Positions 34,680 to 44,057 of a stretch of DNA of 64,000 nucleotides are shown here, piece after piece. The stretch's first letter is position 1; the number at the start of each line of letters is the position of its first letter. The position numbers and the translations under genes were made by a program. The DNA is taken from the NCBI RefSeq assembly GCF_010669225.1, contig NZ_CP048627.1:1563292-1627291 (forward strand), read 5' to 3'. This stretch comes from Megamonas funiformis. Its GTDB lineage: Bacteria; Bacillota; Negativicutes; Selenomonadales; Selenomonadaceae. The notes beneath the pieces are model-generated. The model saw nothing but the letters and a program-made list of their open reading frames with translations. It made no database searches and was not told the DNA's origin.

Positions 34680-36305
34680 ATGAAACTTAAAGAGAACAGT
34701 TCAAAACAAAAAATAAGAGGTGCATATTATACACCAAATAAATTAGCAAATGCTATGGTACAGTTTTTTGCATCTAAAAACATAAAAACAGTATTAGAAC
34801 CTAGTTGTGGAGATGGTGTTTTTTTAGATAGTTTGAAAAATATTGGATTACTTAATAATATTAATGAACTCGAAGCAGTTGAAATCGAAACATCAGAAGC
34901 CATGAAAGTATCTGAAAAATATAAAGATATATCACAAGTAAAAGTGTTAAATCAAGATTTCTTTGATTTTTATAAAGAGAATTTAAATAAAAAAACTTAT
35001 GATTTAATTATAGGAAATCCTCCTTATATTCGTTATCAGTACTTAAAGAAAAGTCAAAGAGATTGCCAAGCTCAGATATTAACTTCACATGGAATGAAAT
35101 CTAATAAGTTAATTAATGTTTGGGTAGCATTTATGGTATCATGTGTACAATTACTATCAAAAAAGGGAAAAATTGCATTTGTAATTCCTGCTGAAATTCT
35201 ACAAGTGGCTTATGCGGAAGATCTTCGCCTTTATTTAACAAATCATTTATCTAAGATTACACTCATCACATTCAAGCAACTTGTTTTTCCTAATATTGAG
35301 CAAGAAATCATTGTCTTTATAGGGGAAAAAGGAAATACTGAAAATGGTATCCGTATTATTGAAATGGATAACTTAAATGAATTTGATACTTTAAAATTAG
35401 ATGCCAATGATTTTCAACCAGTGCAACACGTCAAAGAAAAATGGACAAAATACTTTATTAATAATCGTGAAATAAAACTAATTCAACAATTAAAATTAGA
35501 TAATCGTTTTGCCAGATTTTCTGAATATGGACGTATTAATGTAGGAATTACAACAGGAAATAATAATTATTTTTCTATCACAGAAGAAACAACAAATCAT
35601 TATAAACTAAAAAATGCAACATTACCTTTAATTGGACGTAGTTCTCATACACGTGGAATTTATTTTACTAAGGAGGATTGGAATTTAAATAAAACTACAG
35701 GTAAATCTGCTCGTTTAGTTTATTTTCCTAACATTCCATATGAGAACTATCCTCAAGAATACAAAAATTATATTTTAGCTGGTGAAAGTAATAATGAGCA
35801 TAAAGGTTATAAATGCTCAATTCGTGATAGATGGTATATTGTTCCTTCTGTTTGGATTCCAGATGCTTTTTTTCTACGAAGAAGTAATCTTTATCCAAAA
35901 TTTGTGCTAAATGCTTGTGATTCAGTGTCAACAGATACTATGCACAGAATAAAATTTAATGATGATGTAGAGCCAGAAAATGTTTTACTTTCTTATTATA
36001 ATAGTATTTCTTTTGCATTTACTGAAATTTGTGGTAGAAGTTACGGCGGTGGTGTTCTTGAAATTCTTCCAGGCGAAATGAGTAATATCTTACTTCCTAA
36101 AATTGAATACATTAATCCTATATTTAGAAAAAAACTTCTAAAAGAGATCGATAATCTTATCAGAAATAACGATAATATTGAAAAAGTATTAGATTTAGTG
36201 GATAATAAAATTCTTGTGGAGTTATTAAATATTGATAAAGATATTTGTTGTACATGTAGAAATATTTGGAAAAAATTACAACAAAGAAGGCTAAGACGAA
36301 GCTAA
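34680..36305 (+). CDS. Stand-alone N6-adenine methyltransferase of the R-M module
   Basis: 541 aa from the ATG at 34680 with GTGAGG before it. It has motif I VLEPSCGDGVFLDS near 40, motif IV IIGNPPYIRY near 108 and a TaqI-like specificity region with SSHTRGIYFT and RSYGGGVLEILPGE. No nuclease motif is seen. It would fully protect the site cut by the neighbouring type IIG enzyme. The start YYTPNKLANAMVQFF is typical of Eco57I/BseRI-type methylases. Confidence 0.86.
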   Translation: MKLKENSSKQKIRGAYYTPNKLANAMVQFFASKNIKTVLEPSCGDGVFLDSLKNIGLLNNINELEAVEIETSEAMKVSEKYKDISQVKVLNQDFFDFYKENLNKKTYDLIIGNPPYIRYQYLKKSQRDCQAQILTSHGMKSNKLINVWVAFMVSCVQLLSKKGKIAFVIPAEILQVAYAEDLRLYLTNHLSKITLITFKQLVFPNIEQEIIVFIGEKGNTENGIRIIEMDNLNEFDTLKLDANDFQPVQHVKEKWTKYFINNREIKLIQQLKLDNRFARFSEYGRINVGITTGNNNYFSITEETTNHYKLKNATLPLIGRSSHTRGIYFTKEDWNLNKTTGKSARLVYFPNIPYENYPQEYKNYILAGESNNEHKGYKCSIRDRWYIVPSVWIPDAFFLRRSNLYPKFVLNACDSVSTDTMHRIKFNDDVEPENVLLSYYNSISFAFTEICGRSYGGGVLEILPGEMSNILLPKIEYINPIFRKKLLKEIDNLIRNNDNIEKVLDLVDNKILVELLNIDKDICCTCRNIWKKLQQRRLRRS

Positions 36306-36320
36306 TAAAAATATTTAATA

Positions 36321-36354
36321 AAAAAGGAAAGCTTATAAAAAGCTTTCCTTTTTT
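36321..36354. terminator. Terminator after the R-M module
   Basis: Hairpin AAAAAGGAAAGCTT (36321-36334) with its complement from 36340 and a T-run. Near-twin of 31359-31392. Confidence 0.87.
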
Positions 36355-36627
36355 ATTAAACTTAATTCTTGGTTAGAATTAATATATTTTTCTTCTAATA
36401 ATATCAATTTACTAGCAGCCATAACTAATAAATCAACATTTAAACGAAATTCATAATAATGTTCATCATATATTTTTATAACCAAAAGTAGAAGGAAGTA
36501 TATTTCCTTTTGTAAATCGTGACACTGATTGACGAGTAACATTTAAATAATTTGCTAAATCTTGATTTGTCATATTTTTCGATTTTAATAAGTCTATTAA
36601 ATTTTTTGCAAATATATTTTTTAACAA
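36333..36627 (-). pseudogene. Broken XRE-family HTH regulator (frameshift)
   Basis: A TTG start at 36627 (GAGGTG upstream) reads a Cro-like domain, KSKNMTNQDLANYLNVTRQS then VSRFTKGNILPS, and stops at 36466 after 53 codons. The next frame continues with VIKIYDEHYYEFRLNVDL and a helix, and runs into the terminator at 36333. A single-base indel near 36485 would join them. It may alternatively be a short working HTH protein. It would have regulated the relaxase region. Confidence 0.42.
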
Positions 36628-36649
36628 AAAAAACACCTCTTGATATTCA

Positions 36650-37357
36650 TTACTTAGTAGAAGCTTTTGTTTTAATTTGATTGAAAGAAATAAATAGACT
36701 TACTTCATTAGCTAAGATTTCATTACAAAAAAGGTCTTTATACACAAAGTAAAAAAAACTTAATAATAGATTAACTAATAATAAACAAGCTATCAAATAT
36801 ATTTCATTGCTAATTAATACATTGCTATAAATCATAAAAAAGAATATAGCTATAAAAAGCATATAAAAAAACAGAAAGATTCTTCTATTTATAAAATATT
36901 TGGAAATAGCATCGTATCTTTTCAAATTATTATTATCTTCTTTAGAGATAAATTTTATAATTTCATTTTCACCACCAGTGCTTCGATTACTATAGAAAAT
37001 TTGACAATTAGTGTTTATTATAGCTAATGTATATTGCGCTATTTTATTATTTATTTTTGTAGGAACATATACTAACATAAAATCTTTTTGTATACAAAAC
37101 TCTGAATAAAAGTTAAAGCTGTGTTTTACTAATTCTTCCCGTATGTCGTTAAGACTTTCAGGATATGTTTTAATACCATCAACAATATGACAATTAGCAT
37201 AATAATCTAATGAAGTATCAATCATTCTAAGCATATATGAAGCTTTATTTTTAAACCTACGTTCTTTAGTATATCTATATAAATTAACACCTATCAAAAT
37301 AACCATTATTGTCATAAATAAAGCTAAATATAGTCCTATTTCTGCCATTTCATTCAT
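36650..37357 (-). CDS. Membrane protein with pilin-like domain
   Basis: 235 aa. One N-terminal helix (about 6-26), a soluble part (about 35-150), then two helices (about 167-187 and 190-215). The soluble part has TYPESLNDIREELVKH and ends KFISKED, resembling TYPEKLDEL and YIAKED in the pilin-like protein at 425-859. The two are probably related. It lies directly downstream of the relaxase gene on the same strand. Function unknown; a docking protein between relaxosome and envelope is one idea. Confidence 0.5.
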   Translation of the reverse strand: MNEMAEIGLYLALFMTIMVILIGVNLYRYTKERRFKNKASYMLRMIDTSLDYYANCHIVDGIKTYPESLNDIREELVKHSFNFYSEFCIQKDFMLVYVPTKINNKIAQYTLAIINTNCQIFYSNRSTGGENEIIKFISKEDNNNLKRYDAISKYFINRRIFLFFYMLFIAIFFFMIYSNVLISNEIYLIACLLLVNLLLSFFYFVYKDLFCNEILANEVSLFISFNQIKTKASTK

Positions 37358-37393
37358 AATACAAAACTCCTTTTCAAAATTAATAAACTAAGC

Positions 37394-39682
37394 TTAAGAA
37401 AATTCTTTTAATATAGCATTACTTCTTTTGGCTCGTTTATCTACAATATTTAAATGTTTATAATCTAAGACTTCATCAGTTTGCTCATCTATTTTAGCAA
37501 CTAAAGGAATTGCTCCTTCAACACCATTAAATGCTTGAGCTAACAGTTTAATCGTATCAGAACTACTTATACTACCACCAGAAATATTAGCTACAGAAGT
37601 AGTCCCTGTCTGTAATTTAATGGAATATTTGAAGTTTGTATTTTTATCTAAACGAACTTGATTATTAACACCAACGGATAAATTTTTTAATTCTTTAAGC
37701 TCTATTTTTAAGGATGAAATTTGACCTCTTAAGCTATCGCACTGATATTTTATAGGACTATTCTTAGTTAAAATACCCTCGATAATACTATTAATTTTTT
37801 CTTGCTGTTCTGGAGCATTGATAAAAACTTCAAGCTCATTAAACTTAGTAAAAACATCTTGCTCTTTAACATTTAGTTCGTGATATTTTGTTATATATGG
37901 TTGAAGTTGTTGTTTAACTTGGTTTAATGAATAACTATCATCAAATTTTTGAACATATTCTAACTGATTGATTAATGGTTTGGCTTCTTGTTCCAAATTA
38001 ATTTTTTCTTTAGCAACAAGTCGCTTTGCTTCTTTAAGTTCTTTATATTTATGATTAGTGGCAACATTATATGCCATTTCCCTTGCTCGTTGTGGTGAAA
38101 TAACTCTTGCTGATAAAGATTTATATTCTTGTTGCTTTATTGTAATATTATTTTTTACATTATCAATTAGATTATCTATGATGACTTTTACATCTTTAGC
38201 AGAATAAGCTTCTGGTAAATTTTTAACATTAGCTACGATAAATTTTCTAAGTTGAACAGTTTTATTATTAAGCTGTGTTTGTAATAGTTCTAATTGTTCT
38301 TTAGCTGGAGCATTTTCTTTTAATAAATGATTAACTTTTTTAGTAACTTGAGCTTTCCAATAAGGCTGAGTAAATTTTTTATTTGCAGGACGAAGTTGAA
38401 CTTTTAAATTACTAATAGCTTTATTAGCTTTTTCTAATTCAATATTTAATTCTTGTTTAGCTGCAATATTATCTGTACTAGCTATTTTATTTTGTAACTC
38501 CATTGATTTTTGACTAAAGTTAAATAATTTATTAGTTAAAGCTTTTTCATCTTTAGTCATTAATTCATATTTAGCTAATTCTTTAGCCATATCATAAGTT
38601 AATACATCTTTACTTTTTATATGAACTTGTTCTATTAAAAATAAAATATCATTTTTGATGCTGGAAAATTGGACGAAGTTAAATGGATCAATGTTTATTT
38701 TTTCATTAATAACTTTATCAGCATCAAGTATACTCTTGTTTATTTGATTTATAAAAGTATAATCTTTTATCTGTTTTTCCACTTCTTCAGCTGCTAAAAG
38801 AAGTTGTTCATGTATAGAATTAAGTCTTCTACATTGCAAAAGATTTCTTACCTTAGGATTATTTTTATCATAAGAAGCAACTGTTCCTATATATTTTTCT
38901 GCTGGTCTATTTAAAATTTCAGCTTTTACATAATCGCCATTGCGTAAAGCTTCTTCACGTTGCATTTTTAAACTTTTGTAGTCGATAGTCTTATCTATGC
39001 CATATTTTCTAAAGATAGCATTAGTTACATCACAATAATATTTTCTAAAATGAGTTAAATTTTTTCCAAAGCTATCTTTAGAAAAATATCTATCTACTTT
39101 GGCTCCACCTTTATTTGTATTCACACGACAATAAGTTTTAAAAAATTGTTCTGGTGGTCGTTCATTACTTTTTTCAATTTCATCAATAATTTTGTCAGAA
39201 ACCATGATATGACAATGAATTTGTTGTTTACCATCATCTAAAGCTGCTTGTTTATCATGAACGGCTACAGTATAATATTTATCTTGAAAATATTCATAGT
39301 TATTTAGTATAGTATTTACAATTTCTATATTTTGTTCCAAAGTAAGTTCTTCTTGCAACGCCAATTCAAACTCACGATAGGATAAACCATTTGCACGTCC
39401 ATATAAATCAGAAGCTTCAAAAAAGTTAGAAGCACTGCCATTTGCCCATTTAGGAAGTTTATTAGCTTTATATACACATCTACCATGTCGTTTAATAAAA
39501 TTTTCTTTAGAAAAATCATTTTGACGATTAATATATTCTGCATGAGATGCTGCTATTTTTTGTTTATTATCAAAATTTTTATAGTCGCCTTCACGATTAA
39601 TATAATCGGCATGCTTTTTTCCAGGAATAATTTTTCCTTTTCCAGATTTTGGTGTCTTAATAGAGCAATGATAAAAAGCCAC
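37394..39682 (-). CDS. MobA/MobL-family relaxase (MOBQ-like)
   Basis: 762 aa from a GTG start with AAAGGAGG before it. The relaxase domain (about 1-270) has an N-terminal MAFYHCSIKTP, two HA(D/E)YINR motifs at 24 and 47, and the metal-binding HCHIMVSDK near 155-163. The remaining 490 residues are long coiled coil, with no helicase or primase motif. It nicks oriT and stays bound to the 5' end for transfer. A probable oriT lies 80 bp upstream of its start. Confidence 0.88.
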   Translation of the reverse strand: MAFYHCSIKTPKSGKGKIIPGKKHADYINREGDYKNFDNKQKIAASHAEYINRQNDFSKENFIKRHGRCVYKANKLPKWANGSASNFFEASDLYGRANGLSYREFELALQEELTLEQNIEIVNTILNNYEYFQDKYYTVAVHDKQAALDDGKQQIHCHIMVSDKIIDEIEKSNERPPEQFFKTYCRVNTNKGGAKVDRYFSKDSFGKNLTHFRKYYCDVTNAIFRKYGIDKTIDYKSLKMQREEALRNGDYVKAEILNRPAEKYIGTVASYDKNNPKVRNLLQCRRLNSIHEQLLLAAEEVEKQIKDYTFINQINKSILDADKVINEKINIDPFNFVQFSSIKNDILFLIEQVHIKSKDVLTYDMAKELAKYELMTKDEKALTNKLFNFSQKSMELQNKIASTDNIAAKQELNIELEKANKAISNLKVQLRPANKKFTQPYWKAQVTKKVNHLLKENAPAKEQLELLQTQLNNKTVQLRKFIVANVKNLPEAYSAKDVKVIIDNLIDNVKNNITIKQQEYKSLSARVISPQRAREMAYNVATNHKYKELKEAKRLVAKEKINLEQEAKPLINQLEYVQKFDDSYSLNQVKQQLQPYITKYHELNVKEQDVFTKFNELEVFINAPEQQEKINSIIEGILTKNSPIKYQCDSLRGQISSLKIELKELKNLSVGVNNQVRLDKNTNFKYSIKLQTGTTSVANISGGSISSSDTIKLLAQAFNGVEGAIPLVAKIDEQTDEVLDYKHLNIVDKRAKRSNAILKEFS

Positions 39683-39760
39683 GAATAAAACCTCCTTTCT
39701 AATAACTTTAGTTCAATGAGCTTGCGAATGGCAAAATTAGTTGTTAATAAAATTTTAGGT

Positions 39761-39793
39761 CCATTTATGAAATAAATGGTAAAGTGAACATTC
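39761..39793 (+). other. Probable oriT core (nic region)
   Basis: A perfect inverted repeat CCATTTAT-GAA-ATAAATGG (39761-39779) is followed directly by TAAAGTGAACATTC (39780-39793). MOBQ plasmids such as RSF1010 have the same design: an inverted repeat with a GAA-containing loop, GG, then TAAxTGCGCCCT with the nick in that tail. By analogy the nick would fall near 39788/39789 on the plus strand. Position between the relaxase and accessory genes supports it. The match of the tail is partial. Confidence 0.58.
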
Positions 39794-39840
39794 TTCAAAA
39801 TCTTAGTTTTATTGTACCATTATTTGTTATTCTTGTGTTA

Positions 39841-39880
39841 TTGCGTTTCATTGCGTTCTATTGCGTTTCATTGCGTTTGT
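39841..39880. repeat. Four 10-bp direct repeats (iteron-like)
   Basis: TTGCGTTTCA, TTGCGTTCTA, TTGCGTTTCA, TTGCGTTTGT in perfect 10-bp register, about one helical turn each. The last copy supplies a possible -35 (TTGCGT 39871-39876) with TATCAT at 39893-39898, 16 bp on. Likely a cooperative binding site for a relaxosome accessory protein that also controls the 39917 operon. Confidence 0.68.
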
Positions 39881-39916
39881 ATTTACGTATTCTATCATAA
39901 GGCATATTATTAATAT

Positions 39917-40222
39917 ATGGATATTGAAGTTGATACTAAACAAAGGCTCTTTAATCAGCAAACACAATTAGCTAAGATAACTGCACAAATTAAAGATAAT
40001 GAGAAAAACCAGAAGTTTTTACAATATCAAATAGATTGTATGCAACAAAAAGAGATTAAGAAAAGACTAAAACTTATAACTAAAATTTTCTCTGAGGTAG
40101 GTACTCCAGAAAACATTGATAAAGATGTTATCACTGGTATAGCCATATCTTTAAAAGCAAATTTACTCACTGATGAACAATTAGCATTTTTTAGACAAAA
40201 AGCGAGGCGAACTAAGTGCTAG
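39917..40222 (+). CDS. Relaxosome accessory-like protein
   Basis: 101 aa. An N-terminal coiled coil (1-50) is followed by a helical domain with KIFSEVGTPENIDKDVITGI and LLTDEQLAFFRQKARR, reminiscent of small TraD/MobC-like proteins that sit next to MOBQ relaxases. It is divergent from the relaxase, with oriT and the iterons between. Probably DNA-binding at those sites. Family call is tentative. Confidence 0.5.
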   Translation: MDIEVDTKQRLFNQQTQLAKITAQIKDNEKNQKFLQYQIDCMQQKEIKKRLKLITKIFSEVGTPENIDKDVITGIAISLKANLLTDEQLAFFRQKARRTKC

Positions 40223-40623
40223 AAAATCTTGATTTTGAAGGCAGAAAAAAACGATGCGAATTTAGATTAATAGGATTAAATACTAAAAAAAATGATATTA
40301 TAAAGTCTATTAATAGAATGCAAAAATTTCTGATAGAAAAAAGAAATAAACTTCAAGAAGTCGACAAAGAAATTTGTAAAACCGAAGAAGAAATATTCAC
40401 TTTAGAAGCTCAGGAATTTGCTTTAAATTTAAAGAATAATAAAGTTGACATAAAAAAATTAAATGCCAATAAAGTTGCTCAAACTATAATCGAGCAGAAA
40501 GATATTTTACTAAAAGAAGAAAATGAAGTATCTCCCGATAGAGAAAATACCGAACTGCTCTTAGATGACAAATCAATAGATAACATGACGATAAATGTTG
40601 ATAAAAGTGAGGAAGATTTATGA
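40216..40623 (+). CDS. Coiled-coil accessory protein
   Basis: 135 aa starting at GTG with GAGG upstream, overlapping the preceding gene by 7 bp. Residues about 15-75 are a strong coiled coil; the acidic C-terminus (ENTELLLDDKSIDN) is likely flexible. Not recognised. Overlaps topB by 4 bp, so it belongs to the same processing operon. Confidence 0.5.
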   Translation: MLENLDFEGRKKRCEFRLIGLNTKKNDIIKSINRMQKFLIEKRNKLQEVDKEICKTEEEIFTLEAQEFALNLKNNKVDIKKLNANKVAQTIIEQKDILLKEENEVSPDRENTELLLDDKSIDNMTINVDKSEEDL

Positions 40624-42761
40624 GATTATTCATAGCTGAAAAACCTTCTATGGGGATGGAAATTGCCAAAGTTTTATCTAATAAAAATAATAAATCACTA
40701 GAACGTTCTGATGGCTTTATAAGTGTTGGAAATGATGTAGTCACTTGGCAGTTTGGACATATATTAGAATTAAAATCTGCAAGTGAACTTGATCCTCAAT
40801 ATGAAAAATGGTCATTTGATACCTTGCCCATAATTCCGCAAAACTGGCAACGCAAAATAAAAGATGATTGTGTCAAACAGTTTAATGTTATTAAAAAATT
40901 AATAGAAAATACCGATGAAATAATTCACGCTGGCGACCCAGACCGTGAAGGTGAACTCTTAATTCGTGAAACTTTAATTCATCTTAATAATACAAAACCT
41001 GTTAAGCGAATTTTATTAAACGCTCTTGATGAAAAATCTATTTTATATGCACTAGATAATCTAAAAGATGATAGTGTATTTGATAATTTATATATCTCTG
41101 CGGAAGCTAGAACACGAGCAGATTGGTTAATTGGGATTAACTTAACTAGAGCTTATACACTAATAGGCAAAGATAATGGCTTAACCACTAGCATTAATAT
41201 TGGTAGAGTTATGACACCGACTTTTTCATTGGTAGTTCAAAGAGAAAATGAAATCAGACAATTTAATGCTACTAAGTATTATTCACTGACTGCTATATTT
41301 AAAAGTAATAAAGATGAGATACAAACTAAGTTGAAAGTTCCTGACGAAATAAAAGAAAATGATTATGTAATTGATAAAACCTTAATCGAAGATATTGAAA
41401 ATAAGCTCAAGAAAAATCCTTTAGCTATTATTTCAGATTATACTGTAGAGAAGAAAACAGAATACCCACTTTTACCTTATTCTTTATCTGAATTACAACT
41501 TGTAGCAGGTAAGAAATATAATTATGAACCCAAATTAGTACTGGATACTGTGCAATCACTTTATGAAAAGAAACTAACTACTTATCCACGTTCAGACTGT
41601 AGTTATCTTCCTGAAAATCAATTTGATAATGCTACAGAAATTTTAAATACACTTTCTAATATTGATGATAATTTTAAAACATTAATACAAGAAGCTAATC
41701 CTAAACTAAAAAGTAAAGCATGGAATGATAAAAAGATAACAGCTCATCATGCAATTATTCCAACAGCTAAACAATGTGATATAAACAATTTATCTGAAAC
41801 AGAAAAAAATATTTATAAACTAATATCCACTTGTTATATTGCTCAATTTTATCCTGCTCATATCTACAACAAAACTGATATCAAAATTAATTGTAACGAT
41901 TATATCTTTACTGCTACAGGTAAAACTATTTTAGATTTAGGCTGGAAAAAATTATATAAAGCAAACCATAATGATGAAGAAAATATTCTTCCTATATGTC
42001 ATAAAGATGATAAAGTAATATTTATTAATTCAAATATTACTGAAGGAATAACTAAACCACCAAAAAGATTTACACCAGCTACACTTCTTGAAGCTATGAA
42101 AAAAATTGATAAATTTGTCAAAGCCCCTGAAGTGAAAGCAATATTAAAAAATGTATCTGGCATTGGTACTGAAGCTACTAGAGCGTCAATCATTGAAAAG
42201 TTACTAGACAAGAATTTTATAGCAAAAGATAAACAAAATCTTATTCCTACTAAATACGGAGAAAGTATTTATAAAATATTACCACATTTTCTAAAAACGC
42301 CAGACATAACGGCTATATGGGAAAATGAACTTAGTAAAATTGCTGAAGGTACGGGTGATGTACAAAAATTTTTAGGTGGGCAAATAAAAATCATTAACGA
42401 AGCTATCAAGCAAACTAAAACTTTAAAACTTGATATAGATATGCCAAAATGTCCATATTGTCATAGTATATTGCGACCAGTTATTTCTAAAAAGACCAAT
42501 CTTAAATATTGGATATGTAAAAACTTTTCTACTGCTGAAGATAGTAAATGCAAAAAGGGAATTTTTTCAGATAAAGATGATAAACCTGTATTAATTCATT
42601 GTAATAAATGTAGAAAAGGATATATGAAAAAGAATATCAGTAAGGATAATAAAATCTTTTGGGGTTGTGATAATTACCCAAAATGTAAAAATATTATGTC
42701 TGATAAAAATGGATTGCCTAATAACTCTACAAATACAAAAAGAAAGAAGTTGTTCAAATGA
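40620..42761 (+). CDS. topB: DNA topoisomerase III (conjugative type)
   Basis: 713 aa. A Toprim domain with LFIAEKPSMG at the start and GDPDREGELLI near 100; the IA core with GRVMTPTFSLVVQRE near 196; the active tyrosine in TTYPRSDCSYL near 322; C-terminal zinc-binding repeats (CPYCHS...CK, CNKCRKG...CDNYPKC, 605-695). Conjugative elements often carry such enzymes to relax or decatenate transferred DNA. Overlaps its neighbours by 4 bp each side. Confidence 0.95.
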   Translation: MRLFIAEKPSMGMEIAKVLSNKNNKSLERSDGFISVGNDVVTWQFGHILELKSASELDPQYEKWSFDTLPIIPQNWQRKIKDDCVKQFNVIKKLIENTDEIIHAGDPDREGELLIRETLIHLNNTKPVKRILLNALDEKSILYALDNLKDDSVFDNLYISAEARTRADWLIGINLTRAYTLIGKDNGLTTSINIGRVMTPTFSLVVQRENEIRQFNATKYYSLTAIFKSNKDEIQTKLKVPDEIKENDYVIDKTLIEDIENKLKKNPLAIISDYTVEKKTEYPLLPYSLSELQLVAGKKYNYEPKLVLDTVQSLYEKKLTTYPRSDCSYLPENQFDNATEILNTLSNIDDNFKTLIQEANPKLKSKAWNDKKITAHHAIIPTAKQCDINNLSETEKNIYKLISTCYIAQFYPAHIYNKTDIKINCNDYIFTATGKTILDLGWKKLYKANHNDEENILPICHKDDKVIFINSNITEGITKPPKRFTPATLLEAMKKIDKFVKAPEVKAILKNVSGIGTEATRASIIEKLLDKNFIAKDKQNLIPTKYGESIYKILPHFLKTPDITAIWENELSKIAEGTGDVQKFLGGQIKIINEAIKQTKTLKLDIDMPKCPYCHSILRPVISKKTNLKYWICKNFSTAEDSKCKKGIFSDKDDKPVLIHCNKCRKGYMKKNISKDNKIFWGCDNYPKCKNIMSDKNGLPNNSTNTKRKKLFK

Positions 42762-43507
42762 CTACATATGAAAGCAAACAATTATTAAAACCAGTAATAA
42801 GTATCACAGAAGGCATTGAACTTGGTACAGTTAGTGATATTATCATTGATGGAGAAAACAAAAAAGTAATCGCTCTTGGTATAACTAAAGATAAACTTTT
42901 TTATAAAGCCTTACGTGTAATTCCTTTTGAAAAAATATCCTCAATCAATGAAGATAATATCTTAGTTATGTCATCAAAAGATATTATCTCGTACAAAGAT
43001 TTCAACCTAGACCTTGAAAAAATCTTGCAAGATAGAATTAATATTTTAAACACAATTTGCCTTAGTGGTAGTAAAAAATGCGGAACAGTAACAGAATATA
43101 CTATTGATGAACAAGGCAATATCTTAAACTGCAAAATAATTTACGAGAAAACCGTTAATGTTAAAGATATCAATATTTTTGCTAAAGATTATACAATCAT
43201 GAAAAATACTGATAACACCGAAGTAATATCTACTAAAAAAATAGATAATGTCATAACTAAACAAGATGAACCTATACAAAAAGCTACAGTAATTCAAAGC
43301 ACAAAGCAAAATACTAAAAATGAAAAAAATATTAATGACAAAAATTTGAATTTGACCTATAAAATGTTTCTAGGTAAAACTTTAAAAGAACCACTTACTA
43401 TAAACAATAAAACATATCCTGTAGATACAGTATTAACAAAACAAATGATTGATGATATAATTGCTGTAAATAAAATTAATGCTTTAGGAAAATTTGTTAA
43501 TATGTAA
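42758..43507 (+). CDS. PRC-barrel domain protein
   Basis: 249 aa. Two PRC-barrel-like units: ITEGIELGTVSDIIIDGENK at 15-35 and SGSKKCGTVTEYTIDEQGN near 108. A linker rich in Thr, Asn and Lys (about 165-200) leads to a final small domain with MFLGKTLKEPLTINNKTYPV. Other PRC-barrel proteins act in RNA processing or partition; here the role is unknown. It is translationally coupled to topB. Confidence 0.65.
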   Translation: MTTYESKQLLKPVISITEGIELGTVSDIIIDGENKKVIALGITKDKLFYKALRVIPFEKISSINEDNILVMSSKDIISYKDFNLDLEKILQDRINILNTICLSGSKKCGTVTEYTIDEQGNILNCKIIYEKTVNVKDINIFAKDYTIMKNTDNTEVISTKKIDNVITKQDEPIQKATVIQSTKQNTKNEKNINDKNLNLTYKMFLGKTLKEPLTINNKTYPVDTVLTKQMIDDIIAVNKINALGKFVNM

Positions 43508-43530
43508 CTATGTTTAAGAGGTGATAATCA

Positions 43531-43737
43531 ATGACTAAAAGTAAACAAGTAGTATATCAAGATAATGAATATGTTATTTTTGAAGATGGCTCTGGTGGAG
43601 CTATTATGTCTAATGAAGAAATAGAAGATGCTGAAAAATTTGATGAATGGTTTAATTCTTTGACTAAAGAAGAACAAGACGCTTATATTCAAGATTTAAA
43701 AGACCATGGTCTTTTAGATGAAGATGAGGAACTATAA
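43531..43737 (+). CDS. Small acidic protein
   Basis: 68 aa, very acidic, ending DLKDHGLLDEDEEL, with AAGAGGTG as ribosome site. Not recognised. The charge pattern could mimic DNA. End of the plus-strand processing operon. Confidence 0.55.
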   Translation: MTKSKQVVYQDNEYVIFEDGSGGAIMSNEEIEDAEKFDEWFNSLTKEEQDAYIQDLKDHGLLDEDEEL

Positions 43738-43779
43738 GAATCAGTAGATGCAGCTACCTATTCTCATAACTCCCGTATT

Positions 43780-43992
43780 TCAATCACTTCCAGTAATACT
43801 AATGGTATAACCTTCAGCTAAACAAACAAGTTTTATAGTATGTTGTTTTTTATATTTCACAAAAACAATTCCATTATTTTGATATAAAAATTTCAATGCC
43901 TTGTGAAAATAACTATTTACATTTCTTTTATCAAGTTTAAAGCTATATACTTTCTCTTGATTATTGCCTTTTATATACAAAATCATGCACAT
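43780..43992 (-). CDS. Small hypothetical protein
   Basis: 70 aa, basic, MCMILYIKGNNQEKVYSFKL then KHTIKLVCLAEGYTISITGSD. Good ribosome site AAGGAGTG. It follows ssb on the minus strand behind the hairpin at 44011-44038. Not recognised. Confidence 0.5.
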   Translation of the reverse strand: MCMILYIKGNNQEKVYSFKLDKRNVNSYFHKALKFLYQNNGIVFVKYKKQHTIKLVCLAEGYTISITGSD

Positions 43993-44008
43993 TTTTTACA
44001 CTCCTTAT

Positions 44009-44046
44009 AAAGTCGTGCTAGAACTAACTAGCACGGCTTTTTTATT
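44009..44046. terminator. Hairpin between ssb and the 70-aa gene
   Basis: Arms AGTCGTGCTA (44011-44020) and TAGCACGGCT (44029-44038), with a T-run on the plus strand and a weaker one on the minus. Probably stops the plus-strand processing operon and trims minus-strand transcripts. A close relative is at 45946-45975. Confidence 0.65.
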
Positions 44047-44057
44047 TCAGTTACTAA

